Positions 25,802-34,159 of a stretch of 64,000 bases of DNA are shown in pieces. Both the position numbers and the translations under genes were made by a program. Within the stretch, counting starts at the first letter, position 1. Every line of letters starts with the position of its first letter. The stretch is taken from the NCBI RefSeq assembly GCF_022627325.1, contig NZ_JAETZZ010000003.1:124001-188000 (forward strand), in the 5' to 3' direction. The DNA is from Pseudomonas putida (GTDB lineage: Bacteria > Pseudomonadota > Gammaproteobacteria > Pseudomonadales > Pseudomonadaceae). The notes beneath the pieces were generated by a model. That model worked only from the letters and a program-made list of their open reading frames with translations, made no database searches and was not told the DNA's origin.

Positions 25802-26254
25802 ATGGCCATTGCCCTGCGCGCCATTCGGCAGCTAAAGGGCGTAAGAAACGATGCGCTGATGGGGACGATCAGTCAGCCATTTTTGAGCCAGCTGGAACAA
25901 GCTAAAACCCTCCCGTCGCTGCCAGTACTGGTCAAAATCGCACATGGGCTAGGGATCCACCCGCTCGCCTTGTTCGCCCTCGTCTTGGGGATGAGTGATC
26001 AGAAGGTGCCCGAGGATGAGCTACAGCTGGCCCTGGGAGACCTGCGCATTTTTCATGAAGCTGGCGGATATCAGCTCATTGAGGAACAGAAGACCGACGG
26101 CTCGGTGAAGAAGCGCGCGCGGGGTACGAAGGCCAATGCTGAGAACGTTGAAGCTGTGCTGAGACTCAAGAAGCTCGGCAAGACCCAGCTGGAGGTATCC
26201 CGGGAGCTAGGCCTGCCTCGTACTACAGTGCACCGGTACTGGTCTAAGGAGTAG
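25802..26254 (+). CDS. XRE-type HTH regulator with a second C-terminal HTH
   Basis: A 150-residue regulator. Start at ATG 25802 is chosen because AAGGA lies five bases upstream and the Xre-like domain begins there (MAIALRAIRQLKGVRNDAL... ISQPFLSQLEQAKTLPSLPVLVKIAHGLGI). The C-terminal part (EAVLRLKKLGKTQLEVSRELGLPRTTVHRYW) looks like a second helix-turn-helix of resolvase or sigma-like type. Two DNA-binding heads in one small protein are uncommon. It is divergent from a four-gene minus-strand run and has the inverted repeat listed above in front of it. Confidence 0.75.
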   Translation: MAIALRAIRQLKGVRNDALMGTISQPFLSQLEQAKTLPSLPVLVKIAHGLGIHPLALFALVLGMSDQKVPEDELQLALGDLRIFHEAGGYQLIEEQKTDGSVKKRARGTKANAENVEAVLRLKKLGKTQLEVSRELGLPRTTVHRYWSKE

Positions 26255-26357
26255 ACACCGTAGCGGAACACTTCTCGCCAAGCACTGTTTGCAAAACGTT
26301 ATACGTGTATTGCCGGATCTAAGTTTCTAATGGAGCGGGAGTGCGGCGGGTCACGGT

Positions 26358-27485
26358 CTAAGTCGCAGAACCTGCCTGCGCATCACGAATTACGCGACCA
26401 GCGATCATAAGCGGATGAGCGATGCTGGCCTTCATTTCCTCAGCGCGCTGCGCATCACTATGCATTCCAACGGCTTCACAGGCGATAGCGATGTGCTGAA
26501 GCCTCACATACGCTCCGGTGAGAATGTTCGTGTAGAGCTTGAGATGCTCATACGTGAAGCGCAACCCAGTCTCAAGGTAGTTGCTGACACCGTTGAAAAT
26601 GTTCTGCGGATGATGTTCGATGAGACTGATCTCTTTGCCGATTTCCTGATCGATGAAGCTCTGTTTGTCAGGCATCGCACGTAAGACTTGGGTCATCCAG
26701 ATGGGGTTGTATCGGTGCTTGTTGATCCCGACGTCATGGTCGTAGTAAGTCAAGTAGTCATTCTCATGCAGAAAGCTGACAACTTTCGCATCGTACTCTG
26801 GTCTCTGCAGCAGGAAGGTAGCAACATCGCCGATGGTCTGAATATCAAACTCAGCCTTGAGCGCCGGATCAGAGCCAACCATCTTCCTGACCTTCGCTAA
26901 CCATTCAAACGTATCCTCGGCGTTCTTTTGCGTAGGGTCGAAGGTCTTCTCAAACTCAATCTCCTCCGCGCTTGCTCGGCGAACCACCCCTTGAACGCGT
27001 TCAAAAGCTTTGACTCGCGACAGTTGACCCGGAGTGCAGTAACTGGGCGATCTTAGATTTATGAAGTCGTAATCAATCTCGGCATAGGCAAGCGCGACCA
27101 GTCTCGAGCAGAACTGCTTCTTCGTTGTCTCGAGCTTCATCCAGCGTCTCGGAAGCATGAGTATCGCCTCATTCAGCGCGTACAGGGAGCCTACCTGCGA
27201 GCGTGCATACGCGCAGATCTTCTCAAGCTGTTGGTCAGTTAACGGCCGCCGACTCCTCAGTACGGTGCACTGGCTAGCTTTTGCGAGCATCAGCCTCTGG
27301 CCGCTTTTGGAGAAAACGCCCCTCGGCACAGCCTCAATCATTGTGCCGCCCACCCAGATCGCTGCGTGCGAATACCTAGACAAGGTATTCACTCGTATCC
27401 CTTTGCTAGTTGCTGAATTCTCAGCGGTCAGGATGATGTCCCCTTGCCTGAGCAGTGAGCGTTCAAGCGTGTATTTGTCTTCCAT
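26358..27485 (-). CDS. YiiX/YaeF-like (C92) cysteine hydrolase with extra C-terminal domain
   Basis: The N-terminal about 160 residues are a permuted NlpC/P60-papain-like domain: GDIILT (15-20), YSHAAIWVGG with H40, IEA with E51 and CSRLV with C126, the expected catalytic His and Cys. YiiX-type enzymes act on amide or thioester bonds, such as peptides or acyl groups. The C-terminal about 210 residues are helical, charged and not recognised. There is no signal peptide, so the enzyme is probably cytosolic. Defence, toxin or lipid/protein modification roles are all possible. The gene is alone between the HTH region and the island hrpB. Confidence 0.7.
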   Translation of the reverse strand: MEDKYTLERSLLRQGDIILTAENSATSKGIRVNTLSRYSHAAIWVGGTMIEAVPRGVFSKSGQRLMLAKASQCTVLRSRRPLTDQQLEKICAYARSQVGSLYALNEAILMLPRRWMKLETTKKQFCSRLVALAYAEIDYDFINLRSPSYCTPGQLSRVKAFERVQGVVRRASAEEIEFEKTFDPTQKNAEDTFEWLAKVRKMVGSDPALKAEFDIQTIGDVATFLLQRPEYDAKVVSFLHENDYLTYYDHDVGINKHRYNPIWMTQVLRAMPDKQSFIDQEIGKEISLIEHHPQNIFNGVSNYLETGLRFTYEHLKLYTNILTGAYVRLQHIAIACEAVGMHSDAQRAEEMKASIAHPLMIAGRVIRDAQAGSAT

Positions 27486-27670
27486 TTACCATGCCTCATG
27501 CGGTTGAACGACTGGCCTGATCGCAATCTCAGAACGCGAGCCGCCCTCCAGACAGGAGGATTCTGCAATTCCTATGCGAGAATTTAATCACCCGCGCATT
27601 GAAGTGGGGGCAAAACGCCACCCTTCAAGGTGGCGTCTGTAGCCATCCCCAATGGCAGCGAGGTTCTCGA

Positions 27671-30205
27671 TCATGTGCCTCTAGGTTTGGCCCGAGCAGT
27701 GGCTTGAGCAACGAGAGGATCATCAGGCCAAAAATGTTTCGGATATCTACCCTTCAAATCCTTCTTCACCTCTGCATAAGTCGACGCCCAAAAACTCGCC
27801 AAATCCTGAGTAACCTGTACCGGGCGACGAGCAGGCGAAAGAAGATGCAGCTTGAGCACTTGGCGACCATTCGCGATGCGTGGCGTGTCAGCTTGCCCGA
27901 AAAGCTCCTGCAGTCTCACTGCAAGAACCGGCGGACGCTCACCGTAATCGATTCGAATATTCGACCCGGACGGTACCAAAACCGTCTGGGGCGCCTGCGC
28001 ATCCAACTGCTGCGGAAGGGGCCATGGCAGCAGGTTTCGGATGATAGAGGACAGATCGAGCTGACCAAAATGACTAAGCCGAGTCACCTTACCGACATAA
28101 GGGCCGAGCCAATCCTCGAGCGACACTAGCAAAGCTTCATCACGAAGATCGGGCCACTCGCTCTGCTTACCCGACTCTTCATCCAACAGACGCAGCAGCT
28201 CCACCCTTGATTGCCACTGACGAAGTTCGGCCGTCCACGGAAGGAGCTCCAGCCCCTTCCGGCGAACGTAGTTGAGCAAAGCCTGAACGCGCGCTTCATC
28301 GCTCAGGTCGGACAACGGCGCGCGAGACAGAATCAACTCCCCGACTTTCATCTGCCGCTCGGCGCGGAGCACACCCTCACGCTCATCCCAATCAAGTTCA
28401 TTTACCTGGGTGGCCTGCTCTTGCAGGACAGTGTCGAACAACGCTTCATCCAGATCGGCAGCCAGATAGATCCGCTCCTCACGCTGCCCCTGCCGACTTC
28501 CCAAGTCGGCGATCACCAGCCAAGAATGCTTCATCAGTGCATCGGTATCAGTGAACATCGCTGCACGACCATTAGCTAGGCGATACTCAGCCCCACCAGT
28601 ACGACGCTGTTGCGCTACACGGTCGGGATAAGCCAAAGCTAGCAGGCAGCCCACCCACCTTGGGTGGTCGGGATCAGCGACAGGTTGCAATGCTGCGCCA
28701 CGCAAGAACGATCGATATTGCTTCGCGAGTTGCTTAGCGCGTTGAGCACCGCCCTGCTCTCCTCGCTGGGCACGCTGCTCACCAGAGAGAATGTGCATGC
28801 GACTATGAAGGTCTGCACCGCCACCGCGCTGAATATCGCGCTCGCCGAGCAATGCTGCGATGTTGCACGCGGTCTCAGTCAGACCCAGCTCGTGTCCTCG
28901 CAACAGTAGGTGAGCAATCCGTGGATGACTTGGCAGCTCTGCCATGGCCTGGCCGTGCTTTGTCAGTTGCCCATCAGGCTGTAATGCGCCAAGGCGCCGA
29001 AGCAAGTCTTTAGCTTGGGAGTAAGCAGCTGCGGGCGGAGCATCAAGCCACTTTAGGTCGCCCGGCTGAACACCCCATTTGGCCAGTTGAAGCGCCAAGG
29101 CCGTCAGGTCAGCCTGCTGAATTTCAGGCGAGCTGAATGAGGCCATTTGGTCATGCTGCGTCCCAGACCAGAGTCGATAGCACACACCTGGCTCGACTCG
29201 ACCTGCCCGACCTGCTCGTTGAGTTGCACTAGCCTTGGATATTCGCTGGGTATCGAGTCGCGTCATCCCACTACGAGGATCGAAGCGCGGAACACGCTCT
29301 AGCCCTGCGTCGATCACAACTCGCACTCCGTCGATTGTGACACTGGTCTCGGCGATGTTCGTAGCCATCACCACTTTGCGCTTTCCGGGCGGAGGAGGCT
29401 CAATAGCAGCGCGCTGCTGATTGAGATCGAGTTCGCCGTGCAGCGGGCAAATAAGTACGTCACGGCACAGTGACGAAGAGTTAGCTAGGGCGTCTTCCAA
29501 CCCCGTCGCGACTCGACGGATTTCGGCCTGGCCCGGCAGGAAAACCAACACACTGCCAGGCTGATCAGCAAGCGCCTCAAGACATGCCGTGATCACTCGT
29601 GGCTCGATGTCATCGCCAGGTTGCTGAGGCTTGCTCCAGATAGTAGTGACCGGGAACATGCGTCCTTCGCTCGTCACTATCGGTGCGTCATCCAGCAGGC
29701 GGGACAACCGTTCACCTTCCAGCGTTGCCGACATCAGCAGCACCTTCAGCGGTGCATCGTCCCTGAAAAGCTCGCGACCATTGAGCGTCAGCGCCAACGC
29801 GAGATCGGCATCTAGGTTTCTCAAATGGAATTCGTCGAAGATTACGAGCCCCACACCTTCAAGCGCAGGATCGCTCTGCAGTCGGCGCGTAAGGATACCT
29901 TCAGTGACTACTTCGATTCGCGTCTTTGGCCCGACCTTGCCATCCAGGCGAATCCGATAGCCAACGGTCTCACCGACCTTCTCACCTAGCTCGTTCGCCA
30001 TTCGCTCGGCAGCAGCGCGGGCTGCAAGCCGGCGTGGTTCGAGCATGATGATCGTTTGGCCCTGCAGCCACGGCTCATCGAGCAAAGCGAGCGGGACGCG
30101 AGTCGTCTTACCGGCGCCTGGCGGTGCTTGGAGCACCACTTCATCTCGCTCTTGAAGGGCTTTCAGAAGGGCCGGCAGTGCGGCATTTATTGGCAACGAA
30201 CTCAT
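27671..30205 (-). CDS. hrpB: ATP-dependent helicase HrpB (complete, island-borne copy)
   Basis: A full-length 844-residue DExH-box helicase: GAGKTT (30-35), DEFH (124-127), SATLEGERL, QRAGRAGRVEPG and the HrpB C-terminal domain. HrpB is a conserved bacterial RNA-helicase-like protein whose cellular role is still poorly known. GC and codon use look lower than in the chromosomal fragment at 32346-32725. Over the first 127 residues the two proteins differ at about 19 positions (about 85% identical). The ATG has GGAG six bases upstream and a TATACT -10-like box about 35 bases before it. I infer that it replaces the chromosomal gene split by the island. Confidence 0.92.
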   Translation of the reverse strand: MSSLPINAALPALLKALQERDEVVLQAPPGAGKTTRVPLALLDEPWLQGQTIIMLEPRRLAARAAAERMANELGEKVGETVGYRIRLDGKVGPKTRIEVVTEGILTRRLQSDPALEGVGLVIFDEFHLRNLDADLALALTLNGRELFRDDAPLKVLLMSATLEGERLSRLLDDAPIVTSEGRMFPVTTIWSKPQQPGDDIEPRVITACLEALADQPGSVLVFLPGQAEIRRVATGLEDALANSSSLCRDVLICPLHGELDLNQQRAAIEPPPPGKRKVVMATNIAETSVTIDGVRVVIDAGLERVPRFDPRSGMTRLDTQRISKASATQRAGRAGRVEPGVCYRLWSGTQHDQMASFSSPEIQQADLTALALQLAKWGVQPGDLKWLDAPPAAAYSQAKDLLRRLGALQPDGQLTKHGQAMAELPSHPRIAHLLLRGHELGLTETACNIAALLGERDIQRGGGADLHSRMHILSGEQRAQRGEQGGAQRAKQLAKQYRSFLRGAALQPVADPDHPRWVGCLLALAYPDRVAQQRRTGGAEYRLANGRAAMFTDTDALMKHSWLVIADLGSRQGQREERIYLAADLDEALFDTVLQEQATQVNELDWDEREGVLRAERQMKVGELILSRAPLSDLSDEARVQALLNYVRRKGLELLPWTAELRQWQSRVELLRLLDEESGKQSEWPDLRDEALLVSLEDWLGPYVGKVTRLSHFGQLDLSSIIRNLLPWPLPQQLDAQAPQTVLVPSGSNIRIDYGERPPVLAVRLQELFGQADTPRIANGRQVLKLHLLSPARRPVQVTQDLASFWASTYAEVKKDLKGRYPKHFWPDDPLVAQATARAKPRGT

Positions 30206-30259
30206 GTGTACTCCTGCGATAGACGCGCAGTATACAAAAGCTCGTCAGGTGACGGATCT

Positions 30260-30295
30260 GGGTAGCGGATAGCTGGCTAGGCCGGGCCGCTACCC
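30260..30295. terminator. Hairpin between the HNH-like gene and hrpB
   Basis: GGGTAGCGG (30260-30268) and CCGCTACCC (30287-30295) form a perfect 9-bp stem with an 18-base loop that can fold further. It is in the 137-base gap after the HNH-like gene stop. No T-run follows, so it may be a weak or factor-dependent terminator. Confidence 0.45.
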
Positions 30296-30342
30296 GCCAT
30301 TCTTCAGTTGCTGAAAAAGCCTCTACCGGCATCGGCACACAC

Positions 30343-32022
30343 TTAGTTACTCAAGGAACTAAGCTCTTCAAGCACGCTCTCGTCCCGGTAAACAATCCAC
30401 GAATCCTCTGCCTGAAGCTGCGTGGTTATAGCTGAGTTATCCGTCGTGTAGAGCTCGATTTTCGGCTTCTCGCGATCATCCAGATCAGTGAACAAGGAGA
30501 ACTCAACGTCGGTGTAAATCGTCTCCACTCGTGGGGCAGTGATCGCCTGACCGAAGAGCTCAAAGGTCATTGTGTCCTTCTGCGCAAGCTTGATCACTGG
30601 AGGTACGCCAGTCGACTCAAAAGTTGAAAGATCACACCCCTCGAAGTAAGTAAACGAACCACCGCACAGCCAACCAGGCTTGCGCGTGCTCACCACCGGC
30701 CCACTGATCAACCTCGCGTACTTCCGAAGTGCCGTGTAGACCTCGGCGTCAAAGTCGATCTTCTTCAGTAGAATAGGCTCACTGCAGTGCTCTGCCACCT
30801 TGCGAGCCAAATCCAGATACTCGATCAACCAACGCAACTGATCGTGATATTCCTCATTGATGGGGCTGCTCTTGGTGTCAAAAGAAGCGACGTTATTGCC
30901 GACTTCGATCTCGACTACCAAACGCCCTTTTCCAAGGTTTTGTGCAGCCCTGGCCAAACGGGAGAAACCAGGCAGGTCACGAATGTTCTTGTCGCGCCAA
31001 GCGTCCACGTTAAAGGTCAGATCGAACTTCGTATCACTCCCGTCATGAGCGCATGTCGCTATGACGGCAAAGAAACCGCCCAACGCCGTCCCGTTAAAAA
31101 CAGTCCGCACGCTGCCTGAGGTGTAGTAACAAGTGAATCTATCGATTGCGCGCTCGTGTCCATCAGGGCTGCGGACGTAAAGATTGGCTGTTAGCGCTCG
31201 CTTCGGTGCCCCCATAGTAAGCACACCCTGCCCTGAGCGATGAGCTCTTTGATGAATAGCGTCGAACAGCTTGGAACCTTCAAACTTGAAATGCGCTCCG
31301 GGGATCTCCAGCTGCCGCCCTTCTTCAAACAGCGCTCTTTCGGCCTCCCAGAAACCCTCCAACTTGTCCAGATCCTTTAGGATTAGTTGCAGACTTACAT
31401 TTTCTTGCGCAGCGCTGATGAAGTGATGGTAGCTCTTTCCTACTTTGTCGACCTGTACGTTGAATCTTGGGTCGAGAGACGCTAGTCCGGACTCATACCC
31501 CTCAAACACTTCCGCTATGGGGGTTTCGAAAGGATCGTTACCCTTGTTCACCCATCGCTGCAGCACCGAGACATTTCCCTCTTCCACAGCAGCCTTCACT
31601 TCACTCTCTGTGAAGCTCTTTTGGTTGATGAGGCTGTTGGATCGTGCTTCAGCTTTTTGCTTCCACTCGACCAACGTCTCGACACTGTAAGCCGAGTCGT
31701 CAGCGTCAATCAGTTTCGAGTGGGTCTGGCACATCCAGATGCCGTTATCGAAATGCTTGCGTTGATCCTTGGTCTGGTGCTCATCGTAACGTGGGCCACC
31801 TGGTGCAGCAGCTTTGATGTGGCATGCGACACCAATACCTACAGTACCCTCTCCGTCTGAGCTCGCACCATGGGTGTGTACATGGCAACCAGGAAAAGAG
31901 CATACGTTTCCAGCACTGTCACGAAGCTTATGCCATGTCAAAGAATTGAAGTTGTCGCGCTTTGGAGCAACTGCTGCTTTCTTCTTTGCGCTGGTTTTCG
32001 ACTTGGATTTCGGCCCGCTCAT
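30343..32022 (-). CDS. HNH-endonuclease-like protein with long unknown C-terminal region
   Basis: A 559-residue protein. A basic N-terminal tail (about 1-22) precedes an HNH-type zinc finger nuclease region (about 38-108): C41-x4-C46, ACHIKAAAPGG with H68, N93 in FDNGIWMC, and C98-x-x-H101-x4-D. The metal ligands and the probable catalytic His and Asn are present. The remaining about 440 residues are mixed alpha/beta with no membrane helix and no family I know; they could bind a ligand or DNA. Nucleases of this plan occur in restriction-like and abortive-infection systems. The gene is the last cargo gene before the island end and probably defensive, but that is inference. Confidence 0.68.
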   Translation of the reverse strand: MSGPKSKSKTSAKKKAAVAPKRDNFNSLTWHKLRDSAGNVCSFPGCHVHTHGASSDGEGTVGIGVACHIKAAAPGGPRYDEHQTKDQRKHFDNGIWMCQTHSKLIDADDSAYSVETLVEWKQKAEARSNSLINQKSFTESEVKAAVEEGNVSVLQRWVNKGNDPFETPIAEVFEGYESGLASLDPRFNVQVDKVGKSYHHFISAAQENVSLQLILKDLDKLEGFWEAERALFEEGRQLEIPGAHFKFEGSKLFDAIHQRAHRSGQGVLTMGAPKRALTANLYVRSPDGHERAIDRFTCYYTSGSVRTVFNGTALGGFFAVIATCAHDGSDTKFDLTFNVDAWRDKNIRDLPGFSRLARAAQNLGKGRLVVEIEVGNNVASFDTKSSPINEEYHDQLRWLIEYLDLARKVAEHCSEPILLKKIDFDAEVYTALRKYARLISGPVVSTRKPGWLCGGSFTYFEGCDLSTFESTGVPPVIKLAQKDTMTFELFGQAITAPRVETIYTDVEFSLFTDLDDREKPKIELYTTDNSAITTQLQAEDSWIVYRDESVLEELSSLSN

Positions 32023-32345
32023 GCACTGTCCCGGTGATGAATTTGGATGTGCTGATGATGCTTGGAAATGGAGCGGATTGCGATGGTTGCAGGGGCGATG
32101 GTGTTGATCGATGGGATCGCTTAGAAGGGCGTCGGGAGGGCTCTAGTCGACGTTAGTAAGTGGGTCGGGTTTGAGATCGTGGCACCCTACCGGCGGTGGG
32201 ATGTGAGATCGCACCGAGGTTGCTTTGAGAGGGAATCGGAGGAAGAAGACCCTAGAGAGATGTCCTGGATGGAGCTCAGAGGAGGGAGAGGAATGCCCTG
32301 CGTTTTGACAAGAAATTAGGTTTTTTCAGTGAAAGTGACAAAACG
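32023..32345. mobile_element. Right end of the genomic island
   Basis: About 320 bases without a gene between the HNH-like gene and the hrpB fragment. The last 45 bases carry CGTTTTG (32301-32307) and CAAAACG (32339-32345), inverse repeats that end at the junction with native hrpB sequence. The left end is outside the window. Confidence 0.55.
32301..32345. other. Candidate attachment site (att) arm at the island/hrpB junction
   Basis: CGTTTTG at 32301-32307 and CAAAACG at 32339-32345 are reverse complements 31 bases apart; TGACA occurs beside both arms. The arrangement fits recombinase-binding arms of a tyrosine-recombinase element. The exact crossover cannot be fixed without the left end. 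Confidence 0.45.
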
Positions 32346-32725
32346 TGAAACTCGTCGAAGATCAGCAGCCCGACACCCTCCAGCGCAGGGTCTGCCTGCA
32401 ACCGGCGGGTCAGGATACCTTCGGTGACCACCTCGATACGCGTACCGGGCCCGACCTTGCTGTCCAGGCGAATGCGGTAGCCCACGGTTTCGCCGACTTT
32501 TTCACCCAGCTCGCTGGCCAGCCGTTCGGCCGCCGCGCGTGCGGCCAGGCGGCGGGGTTCCAGCATCACGATGGTCTGCCCGGCCAGCCAGGTTTCATTC
32601 AACAGCGCCAGCGGCACACGGGTGGTCTTGCCGGCGCCGGGCGGGGCCTCGAGCACCGCTTCGTGACGGTTTTCCAGGGCGTGGCGCAAAGCTGGCAGGG
32701 CAGCATCGATTGGTAAAGAAATCAT
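32346..32725 (-). pseudogene. hrpB: hrpB, 5' fragment (chromosomal copy truncated by the island)
   Basis: From ATG 32725 the protein follows HrpB for exactly 127 residues: Walker [13 protein letters not shown] and ending in IFDEFH (His127 codon at 32345-32347). It then runs into 22 unrelated residues encoded by the island end, stopping at 32276. High GC and Pseudomonas-like codons mark it as the resident gene. The helicase motifs after DEFH are lost, so the product cannot work as a helicase. The missing 3' part is expected left of the window. It keeps the native promoter region, upstream of 32725. Confidence 0.88.
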
Positions 32726-32841
32726 GGTGGTCCTCGAACAGTCTGGCGAGTATAACGGCGAACCCAGCCTGCTCTATCATGGTCTTAGCATCAGGTGCCG
32801 GCGTATCGTCCACCTTGTGGCAACTTTCTTCGGAGATTCAA

Positions 32842-33261
32842 ATGCGCATCCCATCCCGCGTCATCGGTGGCGCCCTCATCGCCACCTTGCTGACCCAGCT
32901 GACGGCCTGTGGCACGCTGTTCTACCCTGATCGCCGCGGGCAGATCGAAGGCAAGGTCGACCCGGTAATCGTCGCCCTCGATGCCATCGGTATTCTGTTC
33001 TACGTGATCCCAGGCCTGATTGCCTTCGGTGTCGACTTCGCCACCGGCGCCATCTATTACCCCGGGGGCACCACGGCACAGGTAGCGCCAGAGAAACTGC
33101 GCGAGGCCATCAAGCCCGATGGCAAGGTCGACAACCTCAAGCTGCAAGCCATTCTCGAAAGCGAACTGGGCCAGCGCCTGCCGCTGGACGACCCACGGTT
33201 GATCCAGCATCGCGGCAGCGTCGAGCAACTGGCAGCGTTCGGCCTGGTGCCGGCAGCCTGA
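32842..33261 (+). CDS. Predicted lipoprotein (polyribonucleotide-type unknown, 139 residues)
   Basis: The N-terminus has a lipoprotein signal peptide with lipobox LTAC (Cys23), followed by a short hydrophobic segment (ILFYVIPGLIAFGVDFATGAIYYP). The name reflects only the lipoprotein signal; no enzyme motif is present. The ATG at 32842 is preceded by GGAG. It is divergent from hrpB, an arrangement seen in Pseudomonas genomes as I recall. It is followed closely by the metal-efflux gene. Confidence 0.7.
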   Translation: MRIPSRVIGGALIATLLTQLTACGTLFYPDRRGQIEGKVDPVIVALDAIGILFYVIPGLIAFGVDFATGAIYYPGGTTAQVAPEKLREAIKPDGKVDNLKLQAILESELGQRLPLDDPRLIQHRGSVEQLAAFGLVPAA

Positions 33262-33286
33262 AACCTGCAAGGAAGCCCCCCACGGC

Positions 33287-34156
33287 ATGATCACCTCCGC
33301 CGAAAACGAGCGCCTGCTACGCCTGGCCACCCGCGCGTCGCTCGCGGTGGCCAGCATCCTGGTGCTGAGCAAGGCCGTGGCCTGGTGGCTTAGTGGCTCG
33401 GTCAGCTTGCTGGCCGGGCTGACCGATTCGGCGCTGGACGCGGTCGCCTCGTTCCTCAACCTGCTCGCGGTGCACTATGCGCTGCGCCCGGCTGACGATG
33501 ACCATCGCTTCGGCCACGGCAAGGCAGAGGCCTTGGCAGGCATGGCCCAGGCCGTGTTCATCGGTGTGAGTGCGGTACTGATCGGGGTTCAGGCCGTCGA
33601 GCGTCTGCAATCGCCACAACCCTTGGGTGATACCGCCATCGGCATCGGCGTGATGCTGCTGTCGTTGGTACTGACGCTCGCTTTGCTGGCGCTGCAACGC
33701 AAGGTCATTCGCGTGACAGGCTCAACGGCGGTGCGTGCTGACTCGCTGCATTATCGCTCTGACCTGCTGCTCAATGGCAGCATCCTGCTGGCCTTGCTGC
33801 TGGCGCGTTACGGCTGGCCGCAACTGGACGCGCTGTTTGGCCTGGGTATCGCGCTTTACATCCTGTGGAGTGCACTGCAGATCGCCCGGGAAAGCACGGC
33901 AATCCTGATGGACAAGGAACTGCCCGGCGACATCGGCGAGGGCATGGTCGAACTGGTGCTGGGCATTGCCGGGGTCAAGGGTGTGCATGACCTGCGCACC
34001 AGGGTGTCGGGCAATCAGTGGTTCGTGCAACTGCATCTTGAACTGCCAGGGCAGTTGCCGTTGCACGAAGCACATGCCCTGTGCGTACAGGCTTCCGAGG
34101 TCATCCGCCAGCGTTATCCACAGGCGGATGTGATGGTGCATGCCGACCCCGTCTGA
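33287..34156 (+). CDS. fieF: Cation diffusion facilitator (FieF/YiiP-like)
   Basis: A 289-residue CDF transporter with about six membrane helices. The zinc/iron-binding signature is visible: LTDSALDAVASF and DDDHRFGHGKAEALAG, together with a C-terminal cytoplasmic domain (about 205-289) with GVKGVHDLRTR and H-rich ends. CDF proteins export Zn2+, Fe2+ or Cd2+ against protons at the inner membrane; FieF/YiiP fits best by length and motif. The gene follows the lipoprotein gene by 25 bases. Confidence 0.88.
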   Translation: MITSAENERLLRLATRASLAVASILVLSKAVAWWLSGSVSLLAGLTDSALDAVASFLNLLAVHYALRPADDDHRFGHGKAEALAGMAQAVFIGVSAVLIGVQAVERLQSPQPLGDTAIGIGVMLLSLVLTLALLALQRKVIRVTGSTAVRADSLHYRSDLLLNGSILLALLLARYGWPQLDALFGLGIALYILWSALQIARESTAILMDKELPGDIGEGMVELVLGIAGVKGVHDLRTRVSGNQWFVQLHLELPGQLPLHEAHALCVQASEVIRQRYPQADVMVHADPV

Positions 34157-34159
34157 AGG

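Noticed and set aside
32276..32725. Treating the 149-codon hrpB frame as a functional small helicase
   Set aside because: It lacks everything after the DEFH motif and its last 22 residues come from island DNA.
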